From contig RJMB01000011.1 of NCBI GenBank assembly GCA_003725585.1, forward strand, positions 103,612 through 167,611: a stretch of 64,000 nucleotides of DNA, written 5' to 3'. The translations under genes were made by a program, and so were the position numbers. This document shows positions 62,751-64,000 of this stretch, one piece after another. Numbering within the stretch: position 1 is the first letter of the stretch; every line of letters begins with the position of its first letter. Under the pieces are notes generated by a model. The model was given only the letters and a program-made list of their open reading frames with translations. It was not told the DNA's origin and made no database searches. The DNA is from Halostreptopolyspora alba. GTDB lineage: Bacteria; Actinomycetota; Actinomycetes; Streptosporangiales; Streptosporangiaceae.

Positions 62751-63923
62751 ATGAGAATCACCGCCATCGAGGCCACACCGGTCGCCGTGCCCTTCCGTAC
62801 CGACGAGGTGTGGGCGTTCGGCCGTCGCCGCGGCCAGGTCGTGGTGCTCGTCGAGGTGCACACCGACGAGGGGATGACCGGGATCGGCGAGGCCGCGGCC
62901 TACCCGTCTACCGAGGTCGTCCAGGCCGCGCTGGGCGCCCTCGAACCGCTGGTCGTGGGCGAGGACCCCCGCGACATCGAACGGCTCACCAAACGGGTCG
63001 AGGTGGTCGGCACCTGGCACCACATGCGGCAGAACAGCCCTGCCCTGGCCGCGGTGGACATGGCGTGTTGGGACATCGTCGGCAAGGTGTGCGGCCAGCC
63101 GCTGGTCACGCTGTTCGGTGGGCGTTTCCGGGAGTGGGTCGGCTTCTTCTACTACGTCCCCGGCGGCACGCCGGAGGAGGCCGCCAGCCAGGCGGCCGAG
63201 GGCGCCGATCTGGGGTTCTCCACCTTCTACCTGAAAGTCGGATCGTCGCGGCCCGGCGACGACATCGACCGGGTGGCCGCGGTCCGCGAGGCGGTGGGCC
63301 CCGACGCGGGGATCCGGGTCGACGCCAACGAGGCGTGGTCCTCGGGCACCGCGATCCGGGTGTTGCGCGCGATGTGGGAGTACGGGCTGGAGCTGGCCGA
63401 ACAGCCGGTGTCGGGTCGGAACCTGGCTGAGATGGCCTACGTCCGTGGCCGGATAGACACGCCGCTGCTGGCCAACGAGGCGTCCTGGACCCGTTACGAC
63501 CAGATCGAGGTGATCCGCTACGGCGCGGCCGACGTGGTCTCGGTCGACAACCAGATGGACGGGGGCCTGCTCAACCTGAAGCGTTCGGCGGGAATCTGCG
63601 ACGCCGCCGGTCTGCCCGTGGTCAAGCACAGCCTCGGGGAGCTGGGGGTGGGGCTGGCCGCCGCGCTGCACGTCATGGCGGCCACCCCGAACTTCGTCCT
63701 GGCCAACCAGGCGTACTCCTCGCTGCTGGCCGACGACGTGATCATCGAGCCGCACGTGTACACCGAGGGCCATCTTCCGGCCCCGGGTGGGCCCGGCCTG
63801 GGCGTCACCCTCGACCGGGAGAAGGTGGGACGCTACGCCGACGACTTCGCCCGCGACCCCGGCGGTTACGCCTTCCACGACCGGCGACGGGCCGCCGAGC
63901 CCACACCCCTCCCACGGATCTAG
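62751..63923 (+). CDS. mandelate racemase/muconate-lactonizing-type enolase superfamily enzyme
   Basis: A 390-residue enzyme with the enolase-superfamily fold. The capping domain (about 1-125) starts RITAIEATPVAVPF. The barrel shows YLKVGSSRPGDDIDRV (catalytic Lys), RVDANEAWSSG (first metal Asp), ELAEQPVSGRNLAEM (Glu), LLANEASWT (Glu), VVSVDNQMDGG and VVKHSLGELGV (Asp/His dyad). The Lys-x-Gly motif does not assign it to a known subgroup, so racemase, dehydratase and cycloisomerase are all possible. It follows the M24 gene by 57 bases and is presumably LysR-controlled. Confidence 0.88.
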   Translation: MRITAIEATPVAVPFRTDEVWAFGRRRGQVVVLVEVHTDEGMTGIGEAAAYPSTEVVQAALGALEPLVVGEDPRDIERLTKRVEVVGTWHHMRQNSPALAAVDMACWDIVGKVCGQPLVTLFGGRFREWVGFFYYVPGGTPEEAASQAAEGADLGFSTFYLKVGSSRPGDDIDRVAAVREAVGPDAGIRVDANEAWSSGTAIRVLRAMWEYGLELAEQPVSGRNLAEMAYVRGRIDTPLLANEASWTRYDQIEVIRYGAADVVSVDNQMDGGLLNLKRSAGICDAAGLPVVKHSLGELGVGLAAALHVMAATPNFVLANQAYSSLLADDVIIEPHVYTEGHLPAPGGPGLGVTLDREKVGRYADDFARDPGGYAFHDRRRAAEPTPLPRI

Positions 63924-64000
63924 CCGCCTCCTCTTTGTGTTGACCCTTCTATGTCAATTGGTGGGGTGAGGCTTGGTGGTGGGAGGGTCCCACCCGGCCC
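63924..64000. other. non-coding window end
   Basis: No gene starts in these 77 bases. TTGAC (about 63939-63943) and GTCAA (about 63953-63957) form a short inverted repeat that might be part of a promoter or operator for the next gene outside the window. Confidence 0.3.

Noticed and set aside
1..64000. tRNA, rRNA, CRISPR array, prophage or biosynthetic gene cluster
   Set aside because: No cloverleaf with a GGTTCGAATCC-type arm, no regularly spaced short repeats with spacers, and no phage or megasynthase genes were seen.

Overview
The window is GC-rich, densely coded DNA of an actinomycete. BldC, GlnR, Rex, mycothiol synthase (MshD), DUF3073, a MurT/GatD pair and many GTG/TTG starts all point to Actinomycetota. 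A Nocardiopsaceae-like genus is plausible, but this is inference from gene content. Most of it is core chromosome. I see no rRNA, tRNA, CRISPR array, prophage or biosynthetic cluster.

Layout. 1-5963: a truncated disordered protein tail, a GNAT acetyltransferase, a secreted NlpC/P60 hydrolase with a structured leader, a DUF6412/YidC-like pair, a Cu/Zn-SOD-like lipoprotein, and a Cys-containing HTH regulator in an operon with a DUF3291 protein. 6238-9243: an IS5-type transposase remnant, then two short-chain dehydrogenases divergent from a PadR repressor with an ATGT-N8-ACAT site between them. 9436-18571: YigZ, a PQQ-repeat lipoprotein, the mutA-mutB-meaB methylmalonyl-CoA operon, a STAS protein, a NUDIX hydrolase, and a DUF6504-like gene under a perfect LexA (SOS) box. 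18859-22321: TetR, two tandem 131-bp repeats, a four-repeat DivIVA-like protein, an amidase lipoprotein, DUF1232 and bldC. 23007-27863: an unrecognised conserved protein, DUF3073, purM and purF, and an SCP-like protein. 28357-34951: phosphate uptake, with DUF47-Pit, the pstS-C-A-B operon behind a PHO box, and a secreted eglin-type protease inhibitor. 35116-38899: mshD, an acidic repeat protein, glnR, a MoaD/ThiS-like protein and a glutaredoxin-like protein. 38938-48188: the rex-hemA-hemC-hemD/cobA-hemB run behind a Rex operator, a primase-polymerase-like protein, rraA and hemL. 48515-56065: phosphatase, epimerase (probable ATT start), HAD hydrolase, a membrane-ABM fusion, LmeA-like, thioredoxin, more copies of the dispersed repeat, DUF4395, sulfurtransferase and DUF1416. 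56305-64000: a 700-residue membrane protein, murT-gatD (lipid II amidation), then LysR divergent from an M24-fold hydrolase and an enolase-superfamily enzyme.

The genes form several working units. Rex links the NADH/NAD+ balance to tetrapyrrole synthesis. PhoP probably controls pst. MutAB with MeaB interconverts methylmalonyl-CoA and succinyl-CoA. MurT/GatD amidates lipid II. Least explained are the SOS-controlled DUF6504 gene, the membrane-ABM fusion, the four-repeat DivIVA protein, the dispersed repeat family, the NlpC leader, and the terminal LysR/M24/enolase catabolic cluster.
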